64,000 nt of DNA from Actinoplanes teichomyceticus ATCC 31121 (GCF_003711105.1 NZ_CP023865.1:6927001-6991000); one strand, 5' to 3'; positions 53,564 through 62,844 are shown, counted from the stretch's first letter. Numbers and translations: made by a program. Notes: generated from the letters alone by a model not told the origin.

Positions 53564-54115
53564 GCCGTCGGTCGTGTCCATCGCCTTGGCCAGATCCAGC
53601 AGCCGGGCGTTCATTCCGGTGACGGCCGCGGCGCTGGCGCCCTCGGCGAAGGTGAACTTCAGCGTCTGCAGCTGCTCCGCCTCGCTCAGCCAGCCGATCT
53701 CCACGGACGGGCCGTGCCCGCCGCTCGCCGCCGTGTTCAGCCGGTAGCCGGCCTTGCCCAGCCCTTTGACCTTCACCGCCTTCTTCGGCATCCGGTCGGC
53801 CAGGAAGATCTTGGCGTCCGCCTTGGTCTGCTCCACCACGGAGATCGACAGGTCCGGCCAGGGGCCGTCCACCGTCTGGACCACGCAGGTGGAGGTGTCC
53901 TCGACCTGGTCGGCGGCCGCGATCGAGAACCGGACGCCGATCTTCTCCTCGATGAACGCCCAGTCCCACAGGATGCAGGCGCCACCGGCGGAGGCGGCCG
54001 GCACCTCGGCGACGGTGACCGGCGGCAGCGCGGCGGGGGCGCGCTGCGGCCTCCCGGTGCAGCCCGACACGGCAAGCAAGGCGACGACGCCAAGCACGGC
54101 GGAAACCGTACGCAC
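53561..54115 (-). CDS. Lipoprotein of unknown function (DUF3558-like)
   Basis: 184 residues from GTG 54115 (GGGGAGGGG upstream). Signal peptide VRTVSAVLGVVALLAVSGC with lipobox VSGC near residue 19-20, so lipid-anchored outside the membrane. The mature part has two cysteines (GACILWDW and STCVVQ) likely in a disulfide, and resembles DUF3558-type actinobacterial lipoproteins, though only weakly. Its last codons merge with the adjacent tandem repeat. Confidence 0.75.
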   Translation of the reverse strand: MRTVSAVLGVVALLAVSGCTGRPQRAPAALPPVTVAEVPAASAGGACILWDWAFIEEKIGVRFSIAAADQVEDTSTCVVQTVDGPWPDLSISVVEQTKADAKIFLADRMPKKAVKVKGLGKAGYRLNTAASGGHGPSVEIGWLSEAEQLQTLKFTFAEGASAAAVTGMNARLLDLAKAMDTTDG

Positions 54116-54182
54116 TAGTGACCCCTCCCCGGCTCGGGGCACACCCTATTGCCCGCCCGGCCGGGAGCGGAAGTGGCATCCG

Positions 54183-54201
54183 CTTGACACCATCTGTCAA
54201 G
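54183..54201. promoter_or_regulatory. Palindromic operator over a consensus -35
   Basis: CTTGACA-CCATC-TGTCAAG, a perfect seven-base inverted repeat. Its left arm contains a consensus -35 TTGACA (54184-54189) for the plus-strand HTH gene at 54221, and the site lies 67 bases from the divergent lipoprotein start. Symmetry over the -35 suggests repression, probably by the HTH protein itself. Confidence 0.6.
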
Positions 54202-54220
54202 TAGCGGAAGGATACGGTGG

Positions 54221-54697
54221 GTGACGAAGTCGGACGCGCTCGCCGAGCAGATCATCCGGCTGCTGGAGACCCGCCTGATCGATCCGCTGGAGATCCTGCT
54301 CGACGGGGACGCCGGCGTCGGACAGGTGCGTGAGCGGCTGCACCGGCGCGCCCTGGACTGGGCGACCGTCATCGTGCACGGCTCCCGGCCGGAGGCGGTG
54401 CACACCATCGCCCGGCTGATCGCCACGCTGCACACCGACGCGCACGCGTTCGCGCCGCCGGTCGAGTGGTGGCGGACGCCGCTGGGGCAGGCGGTGGTCC
54501 GCCGGATCGGGCACCCGTTCGCCCAGTCGGTGTCCTACGCGACCGCCGGCGCCATGCTCGGCATCACCCGGCAGGGCGTGCACGACCTGATCCGCCGGGG
54601 CCGGCTGCCCCGGCATCCGGACGGCGGCGTGCCGGTCAGCGCGGTCCAGCAGCGGTTGCTGGAGACGGAATCAGGTCAGGACGAGGAGAACCAATGA
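54221..54697 (+). CDS. HTH DNA-binding protein
   Basis: 158 residues. N-terminal helical domain of unknown type, then a helix-turn-helix (about 105-145): [42 protein letters not shown], of the excisionase/MerR-like winged type. GTG 54221 with GGAAGGA eight bases upstream. Stop overlaps the hydrolase ATG (ATGA). Probably an autoregulator acting on the palindrome just upstream. Confidence 0.75.
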   Translation: MTKSDALAEQIIRLLETRLIDPLEILLDGDAGVGQVRERLHRRALDWATVIVHGSRPEAVHTIARLIATLHTDAHAFAPPVEWWRTPLGQAVVRRIGHPFAQSVSYATAGAMLGITRQGVHDLIRRGRLPRHPDGGVPVSAVQQRLLETESGQDEENQ

Positions 54698-55599
54698 TCC
54701 ACGACAGTCTTGTCGACGCGGGGAACGTGCAGATCGCGGTCCGGGACTTCGGCGGCGACGCCCCGCCGCTGCTGCTCCTGCACGGCGCGGGCGGCAACCT
54801 CGCACAGATGACCACGCTGGCCCGCGCGTTGCGGCCGCACCACCGGGTGGTCACCCTCGATCTGCGCGGGCACGGCCGTTCCGCGGACGGCCCGTGGAGC
54901 TGGGACGCCGCGCTGGGCGACCTGGCCGCGGTCTGCGTGCAGCTGGAGCTCACGCGGCCGGCGGTGGTCGGGCACTCGCTGGGCGGGATGCTGGCCGCGC
55001 TCTGGGGCGAGCGGCACCCGGAGTCGCCCGGCGTGGTCAGCCTGGACGGCAACCCGCCGCCCACCCGTCCGGAGCAGCTGCCCGGACTGGACCGGGAGAA
55101 GGCCGAGGCCGAGCTGGAGCGGCTGACCGGGGCCTTCGACATGATGCAGGCCGCGGCCGGCCAGACGGTGGAGGCGGCCGAGCTCGCCGACCTGGTCGAG
55201 CGGCAGCAGATGGCCGCACGCGACATGGGCGCCAACGAGAAGGTGTGGATCGAGGGCTTCCGGCGCAACATGGTGCACGGCAAGGACGGCCGGACCACGT
55301 TGCGCCCCAGCTTCGAGACCACGACCGCGGTACGCGCCCTGATGAACGAGCTCGACCTGGCCCCGGTCTACGCCGCGACCACCTGCCCCGAGCTGCTCGT
55401 GCTGGCCACCCGGGACCTGCCCGAGCAGGAGCCGTTCGCCGATCTGTACGCCGCGCACCGCCGGTTCCTGCTCGCCCAGGCCCAGGCGGCGCCGAACCTG
55501 CGCTATCTGCAGCTCGCCGACGCCTCGCACGCCATGGTGATCGAGCAGCCGGCGGTACTGGCCTCGCTGATCACCGGCTTCCTGGACGAGCACCGCTGA
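54694..55599 (+). CDS. Alpha/beta-hydrolase
   Basis: 301 residues. LLLLHGAGGNLAQM gives the oxyanion hole, LDLRGHGRSADGP the cap turn, VVGHSLGGMLA the nucleophile elbow serine, DASHAMVIEQP the catalytic histidine. Substrate unknown; epoxide hydrolase, esterase and lactonase are all possible. ATG 54694 with GAGGAG, translationally coupled to the HTH gene. The 3' end overlaps the convergent MFS gene by 29 bases. Confidence 0.88.
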   Translation: MIHDSLVDAGNVQIAVRDFGGDAPPLLLLHGAGGNLAQMTTLARALRPHHRVVTLDLRGHGRSADGPWSWDAALGDLAAVCVQLELTRPAVVGHSLGGMLAALWGERHPESPGVVSLDGNPPPTRPEQLPGLDREKAEAELERLTGAFDMMQAAAGQTVEAAELADLVERQQMAARDMGANEKVWIEGFRRNMVHGKDGRTTLRPSFETTTAVRALMNELDLAPVYAATTCPELLVLATRDLPEQEPFADLYAAHRRFLLAQAQAAPNLRYLQLADASHAMVIEQPAVLASLITGFLDEHR

Positions 55600-56767
55600 G
55601 CGGCTCGGCGGCATGGGCGGCGGCCAGGCCGACGGCCAGCGCGCCGAAGACGCACAGCAGCCCGTTCCGGACGCCGACGTGCTCGGCGAGGAACCCGATC
55701 AGCGGCGGCCCGGCCAGGAAGGCGCCGTAGCCGATCGAGCCGGCGACCGAGACCCGCATGGCGGCCCGGACCGGGTCGTCGGCGGCGGCGCTCATCCCGA
55801 TCGGGAAGCCGAGCGAGGCGCCGACCCCCCAGAGCAGCGTTCCGGCCAGCGCGAACGGAACCGAGCCGGCGAAGACGACGAGCAGCAGCCCGGCCACGGC
55901 GCAGCACGCGGTCAGCCGCAGCACGCGGACCCGGCCCCAGCGGTCGGTGGCCGCTCCGCCGTACATCCGGCCGAGGGTCATCGCGCTGACGAAGACGCCG
56001 AACCCGATCGCGCCCACCGCCTCGCCGGCGTGGTAGCCGTCGACCAGGCTGATCGCCAGCCAGTCGTTGGCGGTGCCCTCGGTGAACCCGAAACCCAGCA
56101 GGATCAGGCCGATCAGGACGGTCCGCGGCTCGCGCCAGGCCTGCCCGGCGGTGAGCGCCGGCCGTGCGCCGGGCTCCGGCTCGACGTGCGGCAGGAAGCG
56201 GCGGACCACCGCGACCTGGACCGCGACGATGGCCGCGGCGGTGAGGTAGAGCTGTGCCCCGACCGGCACGCCGATCGCCGCGGTGAGCGCGCCCAGCCCG
56301 GCGCCGCCCACCGTGCCCAGGCTGAAGCCGGCGTGGAAGCGCGGCATGACCGTCCGCCCCAGCCGGCGTTCGACGTCGGCCGCCTCGACGTTCATCGCGA
56401 TGTCCCAGGTGCTGGTGCCGAAACCGCAGAAGAGCAGGCCGAACCCGGCCACCCCGACCGACCCGGCCAGCGTGCCGGTGGCCAGCAGGGCCAGCCCGGC
56501 GGCCATCGCCACGCCGCCGGACAGCACCGAGCGGGCCGGACCGATGCGCTGCACCAGCGGGCCGGCCAGCGGGATGGATGCGACCGAGGTGGCGGTCATG
56601 CAGAGCAGCAGCAGGCCGAATCCGGCGGTGGAGAGCTCCAGCGCGGCGCGGATCGCCGGGGCCCGGGCCAACCAGCCGGCGATGGCGAGCCCGTTCATGG
56701 CGAACGTGATGCCGAGGGCGGTTTTCGCGGAGCTGACCCGGGCGGGCTGGAGGTCGAGGCTGGTCAC
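55571..56767 (-). CDS. MFS transporter
   Basis: 398 residues, twelve transmembrane helices. MNGLAIAGWLARAPAIRAAL, GLLFCGFGTSTWDIAMNVEAADVERRLG, and GRMYGGAATDRWGRVRVLRL are typical of the major facilitator class that includes fucose/YbjJ-like exporters. GTG 56767. Upstream is a small AT-rich island with TTAACGTGTAA, a likely promoter/operator. Substrate unknown. Confidence 0.85.
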   Translation of the reverse strand: MTSLDLQPARVSSAKTALGITFAMNGLAIAGWLARAPAIRAALELSTAGFGLLLLCMTATSVASIPLAGPLVQRIGPARSVLSGGVAMAAGLALLATGTLAGSVGVAGFGLLFCGFGTSTWDIAMNVEAADVERRLGRTVMPRFHAGFSLGTVGGAGLGALTAAIGVPVGAQLYLTAAAIVAVQVAVVRRFLPHVEPEPGARPALTAGQAWREPRTVLIGLILLGFGFTEGTANDWLAISLVDGYHAGEAVGAIGFGVFVSAMTLGRMYGGAATDRWGRVRVLRLTACCAVAGLLLVVFAGSVPFALAGTLLWGVGASLGFPIGMSAAADDPVRAAMRVSVAGSIGYGAFLAGPPLIGFLAEHVGVRNGLLCVFGALAVGLAAAHAAEPLSGARPGSR

Positions 56768-56956
56768 GACGTCAACTTACACGTTAAAGCAACAATCGTG
56801 ACCGGGCTTTCTCCGCGGGCCGGACGGCCGGACGGGTGATCATGGTGGGCGCAGGCCCGGCAGCGGGGGCGTTCCGGGCACATCCCACAATGGGCATTGG
56901 CGACACGAACGCGCCGGCTGCGCCGAGCGCGTCGATGGATACGGAAGGAGGGCGAC

Positions 56957-57502
56957 ATGGGCCGGCCCGAGGAACTGCAGGCGGAGGCACGATCCGTGCT
57001 CGCGCTGCTGGAGCCGCTCGGACCGCTCACCCCGACCGGCAGCTACGTGTCCGGGCTGATGGTCTGGCGCGACCTCGACGTGATGCTGCTCGGCGGCCCC
57101 GGCTTCGCCCCGGCCGACGTCCTGGCGCTGCTCGGCAAGGCGGTCGACATACCGGGCCTGACCGGTTTCTCCTACGCCGACGAGCGCGGCGACCGCTCCC
57201 CCACCGGTGAGAAGCGCGATGAACGGTTCCGGGTCACGCTGACCGTCGGCGAGTGGCGGATCGACCTGTCCATCTGGTTGCACGACGACCACGCGAACGT
57301 CAGCGAATGGCACCGTGAGCTGGCCGGCCGCCTCACCGATGAGGAGCGCCAGGCGATCCTGGCGATCAAGAACATCTGGCACCAGCGTCCGGAGTACCCG
57401 GACGAGGTGAGCGGCTTCGACATCTACACGGCGGTCCTCGAAGGGGTCCGCACCGCGGTCGAGTTCGGCGTCTGGCTACGTGAGAACCCCACCAAACGCT
57501 GA
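56957..57502 (+). CDS. Nucleotidyltransferase-like protein
   Basis: 181 residues. GSYVSGLMVWRDLDVMLLGG resembles the GS...DxD active-site strand of pol-beta-type nucleotidyltransferases, and WRIDLSIWL could supply the third acidic residue. C-terminal half helical. It lacks a partner antitoxin. ATG 56957 with GGAAGGAGG. Function not certain; it may be a minimal nucleotidyltransferase of unknown substrate. Confidence 0.6.
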   Translation: MGRPEELQAEARSVLALLEPLGPLTPTGSYVSGLMVWRDLDVMLLGGPGFAPADVLALLGKAVDIPGLTGFSYADERGDRSPTGEKRDERFRVTLTVGEWRIDLSIWLHDDHANVSEWHRELAGRLTDEERQAILAIKNIWHQRPEYPDEVSGFDIYTAVLEGVRTAVEFGVWLRENPTKR

Positions 57503-57544
57503 GCCGCCACGGGCCCGCCACGCCCACGACGGCGAAGACCCGGG

Positions 57545-57572
57545 CGGGCGGTACGCAGCAGCGCACCGCCCG
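57545..57572 (+). terminator. Terminator after nucleotidyltransferase-like gene
   Basis: CGGGCGGT (57545-57552) pairs with ACCGCCCG (57565-57572), twelve-base loop, 43 bases after the stop. Beyond it, 57573-57674 shows nothing recognisable. Confidence 0.45.
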
Positions 57573-57674
57573 CGGCGAACCGGCCGGAAGCGAGGCCACC
57601 ACAGGAGGCACGCGCGCCGGTTGTCACCCGATCGCTCGATCCCGGACACCGATACGGGCGCCGGGTACCGCCCG

Positions 57675-57770
57675 CTACGGCAGGACGAGTTGCATCAGCA
57701 GGCCCTCAGCGGTCACCAGCAGCGTCTGGGCGTACGTGACGGTGGCCGCGCCCGGAGCGTGCTTGATGCC
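57675..57770 (-). pseudogene. In-frame coding-like tail after TAG of the unknown gene
   Basis: Directly after the TAG at 57773-57771 the same frame stays open for 31 codons to a TAG at 57677-57675: GIKHAPGAATVTYAQTLLVT then AEGLLMQLVLP. 28 of the 31 codons end in G or C, as expected for real coding sequence. It reads as the natural C-terminus of the gene upstream, cut off by a nonsense codon or reached by read-through. Confidence 0.5.
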
Positions 57771-59096
57771 CTACGCCCGCGTCTGCAACTGGGCGACGAG
57801 GCCGGCCAGGGCGGCCTCCTGGTTCTGCACCAGGAGGCGGTCGCCGGGCCGGTCGCGGAGCGCGTAGGCGATCCGGCCCCGCCGGGTGGGCTTCCCGCCA
57901 TCGAAGTCGGTCTTGGCCGGTGAGCGGCCGTCCCGGCGCAGCCACGCGGCGGCAGCGTCGGGTGCGGCGAGGGCGCGCAGCGTGTGATCGACGGCCTCGA
58001 CGACACAGTGCGCGATCTTCGAGGCCGCAGCCGCGCCCTTGCGCTCGACGTCCTCCCAAGCGCCGATCAGGAAGTCGGCGATGCTGGGATCGATGGCTCG
58101 CAAGGCCGCGTGCAGCTCCGTCCGGGCGGCGACCGTGCCGGCGTGCCACGGCTCGACGACCTGTGCGCCGATGTCGCCGGCGAGTTCCTCGGCATCACCG
58201 TCCTCGGTGGCCAGCAGCAGGTCGCCGCCGATGATGCCGCCGACGACGCTGCCCGCGGCGGCCGACATCCGCAGGCGATGAGCCGTCGGCTTCAGCGCGG
58301 TGTAGCGCTGCCACGCCCGCGCGGTCCGCGCGGTGGCCCGGTCCACGGCTGCGCCCGGGATGCTGACCGCCAGCCTCTCGGCCAGGCCGGCGGCCACGTC
58401 GGTGCGCGCGGCGAGGACGCCGAGCAACGCGGGCGGGACGCCGGGCAGCCGCACGTCGGCCAGGCGGGCCACGTTCGACCGGGTGAGCAGCGACACCCGC
58501 CACGTCTCCACGCCGGTGCCGGGGAAGACGGCGCGGGCCAGTCCGGCGGTCGCCGACAGCTGCGACCGGTGCGACGCCGCCGGGGTGATCCGATCAAAGA
58601 GCTTGAACTGGTCGACCGCCAGCGACGCGGCGTTCGGCATCGCGGCCCGGCTGATGTCCCGGATCATCCGGTCGAGCCGCATCACGTCGGCCAGGACGGG
58701 ATGCGTGGCGCCGCCGGCGAGAGTAGCCAGGGCCGTCGTGCGCACATCCAGCACCGGGGGCCTCACCAGGTTCGGCAGGCTTGCCGACAGCCGGTTCAGG
58801 CCGATGGCTGACCGCGAGACCTCCTGGATCAGGCGCATCCGGGCGCCGGCGCCGAAGTCGTAGCCGCGCAGCACGGAGCCGATGGCACGCTCGGCATCGC
58901 GCACCCGGCCGGCGGCGGCACGGATCTCGCCCGGGCTCGGTGCGACCCGGCGTGCCGCGGCCCCGGCCGGCTCAGCCGCCTCGGCGACCGCGTCGCCGGT
59001 GAAGTGGTCGGCGTACCCCGGCTCAGGCGGTACGCCCGGGTCGACCGACGCGTCCGGTCCGGCCTCCGGATCCGGCTCCACGTCCTGGAACGACAT
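57771..59096 (-). CDS. Unknown protein, possible nuclease-like C-terminus
   Basis: 441 residues from ATG 59096 (AGGAGG six bases upstream). Acidic proline-rich first 45 residues, then helical sequence. A hydrophobic glycine patch AAAGSVVGGIIGGDLLLA lies near 275-292. The C-terminal part (GAWEDVERKGAAAASKIAHCVVEAVDHTLRAL ... LLVQNQEAALAGLVAQLQ) faintly recalls predicted nuclease domains of bacterial conflict systems; this is a weak inference. No known family is assured. The frame continues as coding-like sequence past the TAG at 57773-57771. Confidence 0.6.
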   Translation of the reverse strand: MSFQDVEPDPEAGPDASVDPGVPPEPGYADHFTGDAVAEAAEPAGAAARRVAPSPGEIRAAAGRVRDAERAIGSVLRGYDFGAGARMRLIQEVSRSAIGLNRLSASLPNLVRPPVLDVRTTALATLAGGATHPVLADVMRLDRMIRDISRAAMPNAASLAVDQFKLFDRITPAASHRSQLSATAGLARAVFPGTGVETWRVSLLTRSNVARLADVRLPGVPPALLGVLAARTDVAAGLAERLAVSIPGAAVDRATARTARAWQRYTALKPTAHRLRMSAAAGSVVGGIIGGDLLLATEDGDAEELAGDIGAQVVEPWHAGTVAARTELHAALRAIDPSIADFLIGAWEDVERKGAAAASKIAHCVVEAVDHTLRALAAPDAAAAWLRRDGRSPAKTDFDGGKPTRRGRIAYALRDRPGDRLLVQNQEAALAGLVAQLQTRA

Positions 59097-59114
59097 GAGT
59101 TCCTCCTGGCACGT

Positions 59115-59145
59115 GTCCCCCCGGAGCAGATCGCTCCGGGGGGAC
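59115..59145 (-). terminator. nrdJ terminator
   Basis: Perfect 13-bp stem GTCCCCCCGGAGC (59115-59127) with GCTCCGGGGGGAC (59133-59145), five-base loop. Ends 18 bases before the start of the next minus-strand gene. Confidence 0.8.
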
Positions 59146-59229
59146 CCCGGTGGTGTCAGAACCCGCTCGCCGAGCCGCGCTGGTCGTCTCGGCTCAGTCC
59201 CCCGGAGGGGACCCGGCGGAGACGGCCGG

Positions 59230-62157
59230 TCAGCTGCAGCCCGAGGTGGAGCCGCAACCCTCGCAGACGTAGCAGCTGCCCGCGCGGCGCATCTTGGTGC
59301 CACAGGTGAAGCAGAGCGGCGCGTCCGCGGCGTGCCCGGTGACCAGCTCCAGCAGCTCGGTCGAGGAGCCCGCGGTGGCCGGCGCCGCCTTCTCCTCGGC
59401 CGCCGCCGGGGCCGAGCCACCCGCCGACGCCTTCGCCTCGGCGACCGTGACGGTGGACGAACCCGCCGGGGTGGCGACCGGTGCGGAGGCGGCCATGCCC
59501 GCCAGGTCCACCCCGGCGGCCTCGGCGGCCGCCTCGGCCTGCGCCTGCGCGGTCCGCTCCTTCGCGGTGAAGATGCCCAGCTCGGAGCGGGTCTCGTAGG
59601 GCAGGAAGTCGAGCGCCAGACGCCGGAAGATGTAGTCCATCACCGACGATGCCATGCGCACGTCCGGGTCGTCGGTCATCCCGGCCGGCTCGAAGCGCAT
59701 GTTGGTGAACTTGCTGACGTACGTCTCCAGCGGAACGCCGTACTGCAGGCCGATCGAGATCGCGACCGAGAACGCGTCCATGACGCCGGCCAGGGTGGAG
59801 CCCTGCTTCGACATCTTCAGGAAGACCTCACCCAGGCCGTCGTCCGGGTAGGACGAAGCGGTGAGGTAGCCCTTGGCGCCACCGACCGAGAAGGACACCG
59901 TCTCGGACGGGCGCTTCTTCGGCAGCCGCTTGCGGATCGGGCGGTACTCGATGACCTTCTCGACGACCTTCTCGACCTCGGCGACGGCCTTGTCGGCAGC
60001 CTCGGTCCCGGCCGGCTCGGACTTCTTCTTGGCGGCCGACAGCGGCTGGCCCACCTTGCAGTTGTCCCGGTAGATCGCGAGCGCCTTGAGGCCCAGCTTC
60101 CAGCCCTGGTAGTGAATCTCCTCGATCTCCTCGACGGTCGCCGTCTCCGGCATGTTGACCGTCTTGGAGATGGCGCCGGAGATGAACGGCTGCACCGCGG
60201 CCATCATCCGGACGTGACCGATCGGGGCGATCGACCGCTCACCCATGGCGCAGTCGAAGACCGCGTAGTGCTCCGGCTTGAGGCCGGGCGCGTCCACCAC
60301 GTTGCCGTGCTCGGAGATGTGCTCGACGATCGCCTCGACCTGCTCCTCGGGGTACCCGAGGCTGCGCAGCGCGCGCGGCACGGTCTGGTTGACGATCTGC
60401 ATCGAGCCGCCGCCGACCAGCTTCTTGAACTTGACCAGCGCCAGGTCCGGCTCGATGCCGGTGGTGTCGCAGTCCATCATCAGGCCGATGGTGCCGGTCG
60501 GGGCGAGCACCGACGCCTGGGCGTTGCGCCAGCCGTTCTTCGCACCGATCTTGTTGCCGGACTGCCACTGCTTGGTGGCCTCGCGGACGATCTCGGTGGC
60601 GACCGGGCCCTGCGGGCGGATCTCGTCGTTGGCGGCGGCGTGCTTGCGCATGACGCGCTGGTGCGCCTCGGCGTTGCGGGCGTAGCCCTCGTACGCGCCG
60701 ACGATGCCGGCCAGCTCGGCCGAGCGGCGGTACGCCGTACCGGTCATCAGCGAGGTGATCGCCGCGGCGACGCTCCGGCCGCCCTCGGAGTCGTACGGCA
60801 GGCCGGACGCCATCAGCAGCGCGCCCAGGTTCGCGTAGCCGATGCCGAGCTGGCGGTACGCCCGGGTGGTGACCCCGATCTTCTCGGTCGGGAAGTCCGC
60901 GAAGCAGATCGAGATGTCCATCGCGGTGATGACGAACTCGACGCTCCTGACGAACTTCTCCACCTCGAAGCCACCGTCGGCCCGGAGGAACTTCATCAGG
61001 TTCAGCGACGCCAGGTTGCACGACGAGTCGTCCAGCGACATGTACTCCGAGCACGGGTTGGACGCGGTGATCCGGCCGGTCTCGGGGTTGGTGTGCCAGT
61101 CGTTGATGGTGTCGTCGTACTGCAGACCCGGGTCGGCGCACTCCCACGCGGCCTGGGCGATGTCGCGGAACAGCTTGCGGGCGTCGATGGTCTCGATGAC
61201 CTCGCCGTTGAGCCGGCCGCGGAGGCCGAACTCGGCGCCCTGCTCGTAGGCCCGCATGAACTCGTCGCTGACCCGCACCGAGTTGTTGGCGTTCTGGTAC
61301 TGCACGCTGACGATGTCGGCGCCGCCCAGGTCCATGTCGAAGCCGGCGTCCCGCAGCGCGCGGATCTTGTCCTCCTCGCGCGCCTTGGTCTGCACGAACT
61401 CCTCGATGTCGGGGTGGTCCACGTCGAGGATGACCATCTTCGCGGCACGCCGGGTGGCGCCACCGGACTTGATGGTGCCGGCGCTGGCGTCCGCGCCGCG
61501 CATGAAGCTGACCGGGCCGCTCGCGGTGCCCCCGGAGGACAGCAGCTCCTTGGACGAGCGGATCCGGGACAGGTTGACACCCGAGCCGGAGCCGCCCTTG
61601 AAGATCAGACCCTCTTCCTTGTACCAGTCGAGGATGGAGTCCATCGAGTCGTCGACGGAGAGGATGAAGCACGCGCTGACCTGCTGCGGCGACTTGGTGC
61701 CGACGTTGAACCAGACCGGCGAGTTGAAGCTGAACACCTGGTGCAGCAGCATCCACGTCAGCTCGTGGTCGAAGACCTCGGCGTCGGCCGGGGTGGCGAA
61801 GTAGCCGTACTCCTCACCGGCCTTGCGGTAGGTCTGGACCACGCGGTCGATCAGCTGCTTCAGCGACCACTCCCGCTCGGGCGTGCCCACCGCGCCACGG
61901 AAGTACTTGGTCGTCACGATGTTCGCGGCGTTGACGCTCCAGAACGACGGGTACTCCACGCCGCGCTGCTCGAAGTTGATCGAGCCGTCCCGCCAGTTGG
62001 TCATGACGACGTCGCGGCGCTCCCACTCCACCTCGTCGTACGGGTGGACGCCTGCCGTCGTCCACACCCGCTCCACACGCAGCCCCCCGGCCGCCGCGCC
62101 GTTGCCGCCATTCGCCCGGCTGCGCTGGCGACCTGCAGTGATGCCGTCTCCGGCCAT
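59230..62157 (-). CDS. nrdJ: Vitamin B12-dependent (class II) ribonucleotide reductase
   Basis: 975 residues. Reduces ribonucleotides to deoxyribonucleotides with adenosylcobalamin. Visible: SACFILSVDDSMDSI (redox cysteine), NPCSEYMSLDDSSCNLASLNL (catalytic N, C, E), GTIGLMMDCDTTGIEP, and a C-terminal zinc-like CFTCGTKMRRAGSCYVCEGCGS used for electron transfer. An alanine-rich linker precedes the last domain. ATG 62157 with GGGGGAG nine bases upstream; longer frame upstream unsupported. Downstream of nrdR in the same operon, as known in Streptomyces. No cobalamin riboswitch was seen in the 70-base gap. Confidence 0.95.
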   Translation of the reverse strand: MAGDGITAGRQRSRANGGNGAAAGGLRVERVWTTAGVHPYDEVEWERRDVVMTNWRDGSINFEQRGVEYPSFWSVNAANIVTTKYFRGAVGTPEREWSLKQLIDRVVQTYRKAGEEYGYFATPADAEVFDHELTWMLLHQVFSFNSPVWFNVGTKSPQQVSACFILSVDDSMDSILDWYKEEGLIFKGGSGSGVNLSRIRSSKELLSSGGTASGPVSFMRGADASAGTIKSGGATRRAAKMVILDVDHPDIEEFVQTKAREEDKIRALRDAGFDMDLGGADIVSVQYQNANNSVRVSDEFMRAYEQGAEFGLRGRLNGEVIETIDARKLFRDIAQAAWECADPGLQYDDTINDWHTNPETGRITASNPCSEYMSLDDSSCNLASLNLMKFLRADGGFEVEKFVRSVEFVITAMDISICFADFPTEKIGVTTRAYRQLGIGYANLGALLMASGLPYDSEGGRSVAAAITSLMTGTAYRRSAELAGIVGAYEGYARNAEAHQRVMRKHAAANDEIRPQGPVATEIVREATKQWQSGNKIGAKNGWRNAQASVLAPTGTIGLMMDCDTTGIEPDLALVKFKKLVGGGSMQIVNQTVPRALRSLGYPEEQVEAIVEHISEHGNVVDAPGLKPEHYAVFDCAMGERSIAPIGHVRMMAAVQPFISGAISKTVNMPETATVEEIEEIHYQGWKLGLKALAIYRDNCKVGQPLSAAKKKSEPAGTEAADKAVAEVEKVVEKVIEYRPIRKRLPKKRPSETVSFSVGGAKGYLTASSYPDDGLGEVFLKMSKQGSTLAGVMDAFSVAISIGLQYGVPLETYVSKFTNMRFEPAGMTDDPDVRMASSVMDYIFRRLALDFLPYETRSELGIFTAKERTAQAQAEAAAEAAGVDLAGMAASAPVATPAGSSTVTVAEAKASAGGSAPAAAEEKAAPATAGSSTELLELVTGHAADAPLCFTCGTKMRRAGSCYVCEGCGSTSGCS

Positions 62158-62227
62158 ATGGATGTGCTCCCCCTCGTAGGTACTGCTGACAGGTGTAGCT
62201 CTGTGGTGGTGCAGTGTGGCCGGGTTC

Positions 62228-62749
62228 TCAGCCGTTGATCTTGGGTGCGCGGCCCGGACCGGACCGCGGCGCGACGGTGTGTCGCGTCCCGGCTTCCCGG
62301 ACGGGTGGCGCCTCGCGAAGCGCGGCGATCTCCTTCTCGAACTCGTCCAGCGAGTCGAAGGACTTGTAGACGCTGGCGAACCGCAGATAGGCGACCTGGT
62401 CGAGTTCACGCAACGGCGTGAGAATCGCCAGGCCGACCTCGTGGCTCGGGATCTCCGCAGCGCCTCGCGCCCGGACGGTCTCCTCGACGCGCTGCGCGAG
62501 CAGAGCGATGGAGTCCTCGTCGACGGGGCGGCCCTGACAGGCCTTCCGTACCCCACTCATGATCTTCGTCCGGCTGAAGGGCTCGGTCACGCCGCTGCGC
62601 TTGACCACCGCGAGCACCGCCTCCTCGACCGTGGTGAAGCGTTTGCCGCACTCCGGGCACGAGCGGCGCCGACGGATCAGCTGACCGTCGTCGGCCTCGC
62701 GCGAGTCGACGACGCGCGAATCCGCGTGCCGGCAGTACGGGCAGCGCAC
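62228..62749 (-). CDS. nrdR: Ribonucleotide reductase repressor NrdR
   Basis: 173 residues. Zinc ribbon [22 protein letters not shown] ... [15 protein letters not shown], then ATP-cone (about 48-140, [29 protein letters not shown]). Senses ATP/dATP and represses nrd operons. GTG 62749 with GGGGGAG upstream. A basic/proline tail of about 25 residues beyond the usual end. Confidence 0.95.
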   Translation of the reverse strand: MRCPYCRHADSRVVDSREADDGQLIRRRRSCPECGKRFTTVEEAVLAVVKRSGVTEPFSRTKIMSGVRKACQGRPVDEDSIALLAQRVEETVRARGAAEIPSHEVGLAILTPLRELDQVAYLRFASVYKSFDSLDEFEKEIAALREAPPVREAGTRHTVAPRSGPGRAPKING

Positions 62750-62844
62750 CGCGATCTCCCCCTTCAGCCCCCGCCCGGCGACTTCCAGACACGCCGAAAC
62801 ACAGCCTCACCCATGCTGAGCATCGGCGCGGCTGTGAACGAACC

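Noticed and set aside
62158..62227. Cobalamin riboswitch before nrdJ
   Set aside because: The 70-base gap is too short and lacks the B12-box elements; nrdJ is cotranscribed with nrdR.
58882..62238. Plus-strand open frame of 1118 codons antisense to nrdJ
   Set aside because: Shadow of nrdJ, whose catalytic motifs are complete on the minus strand.
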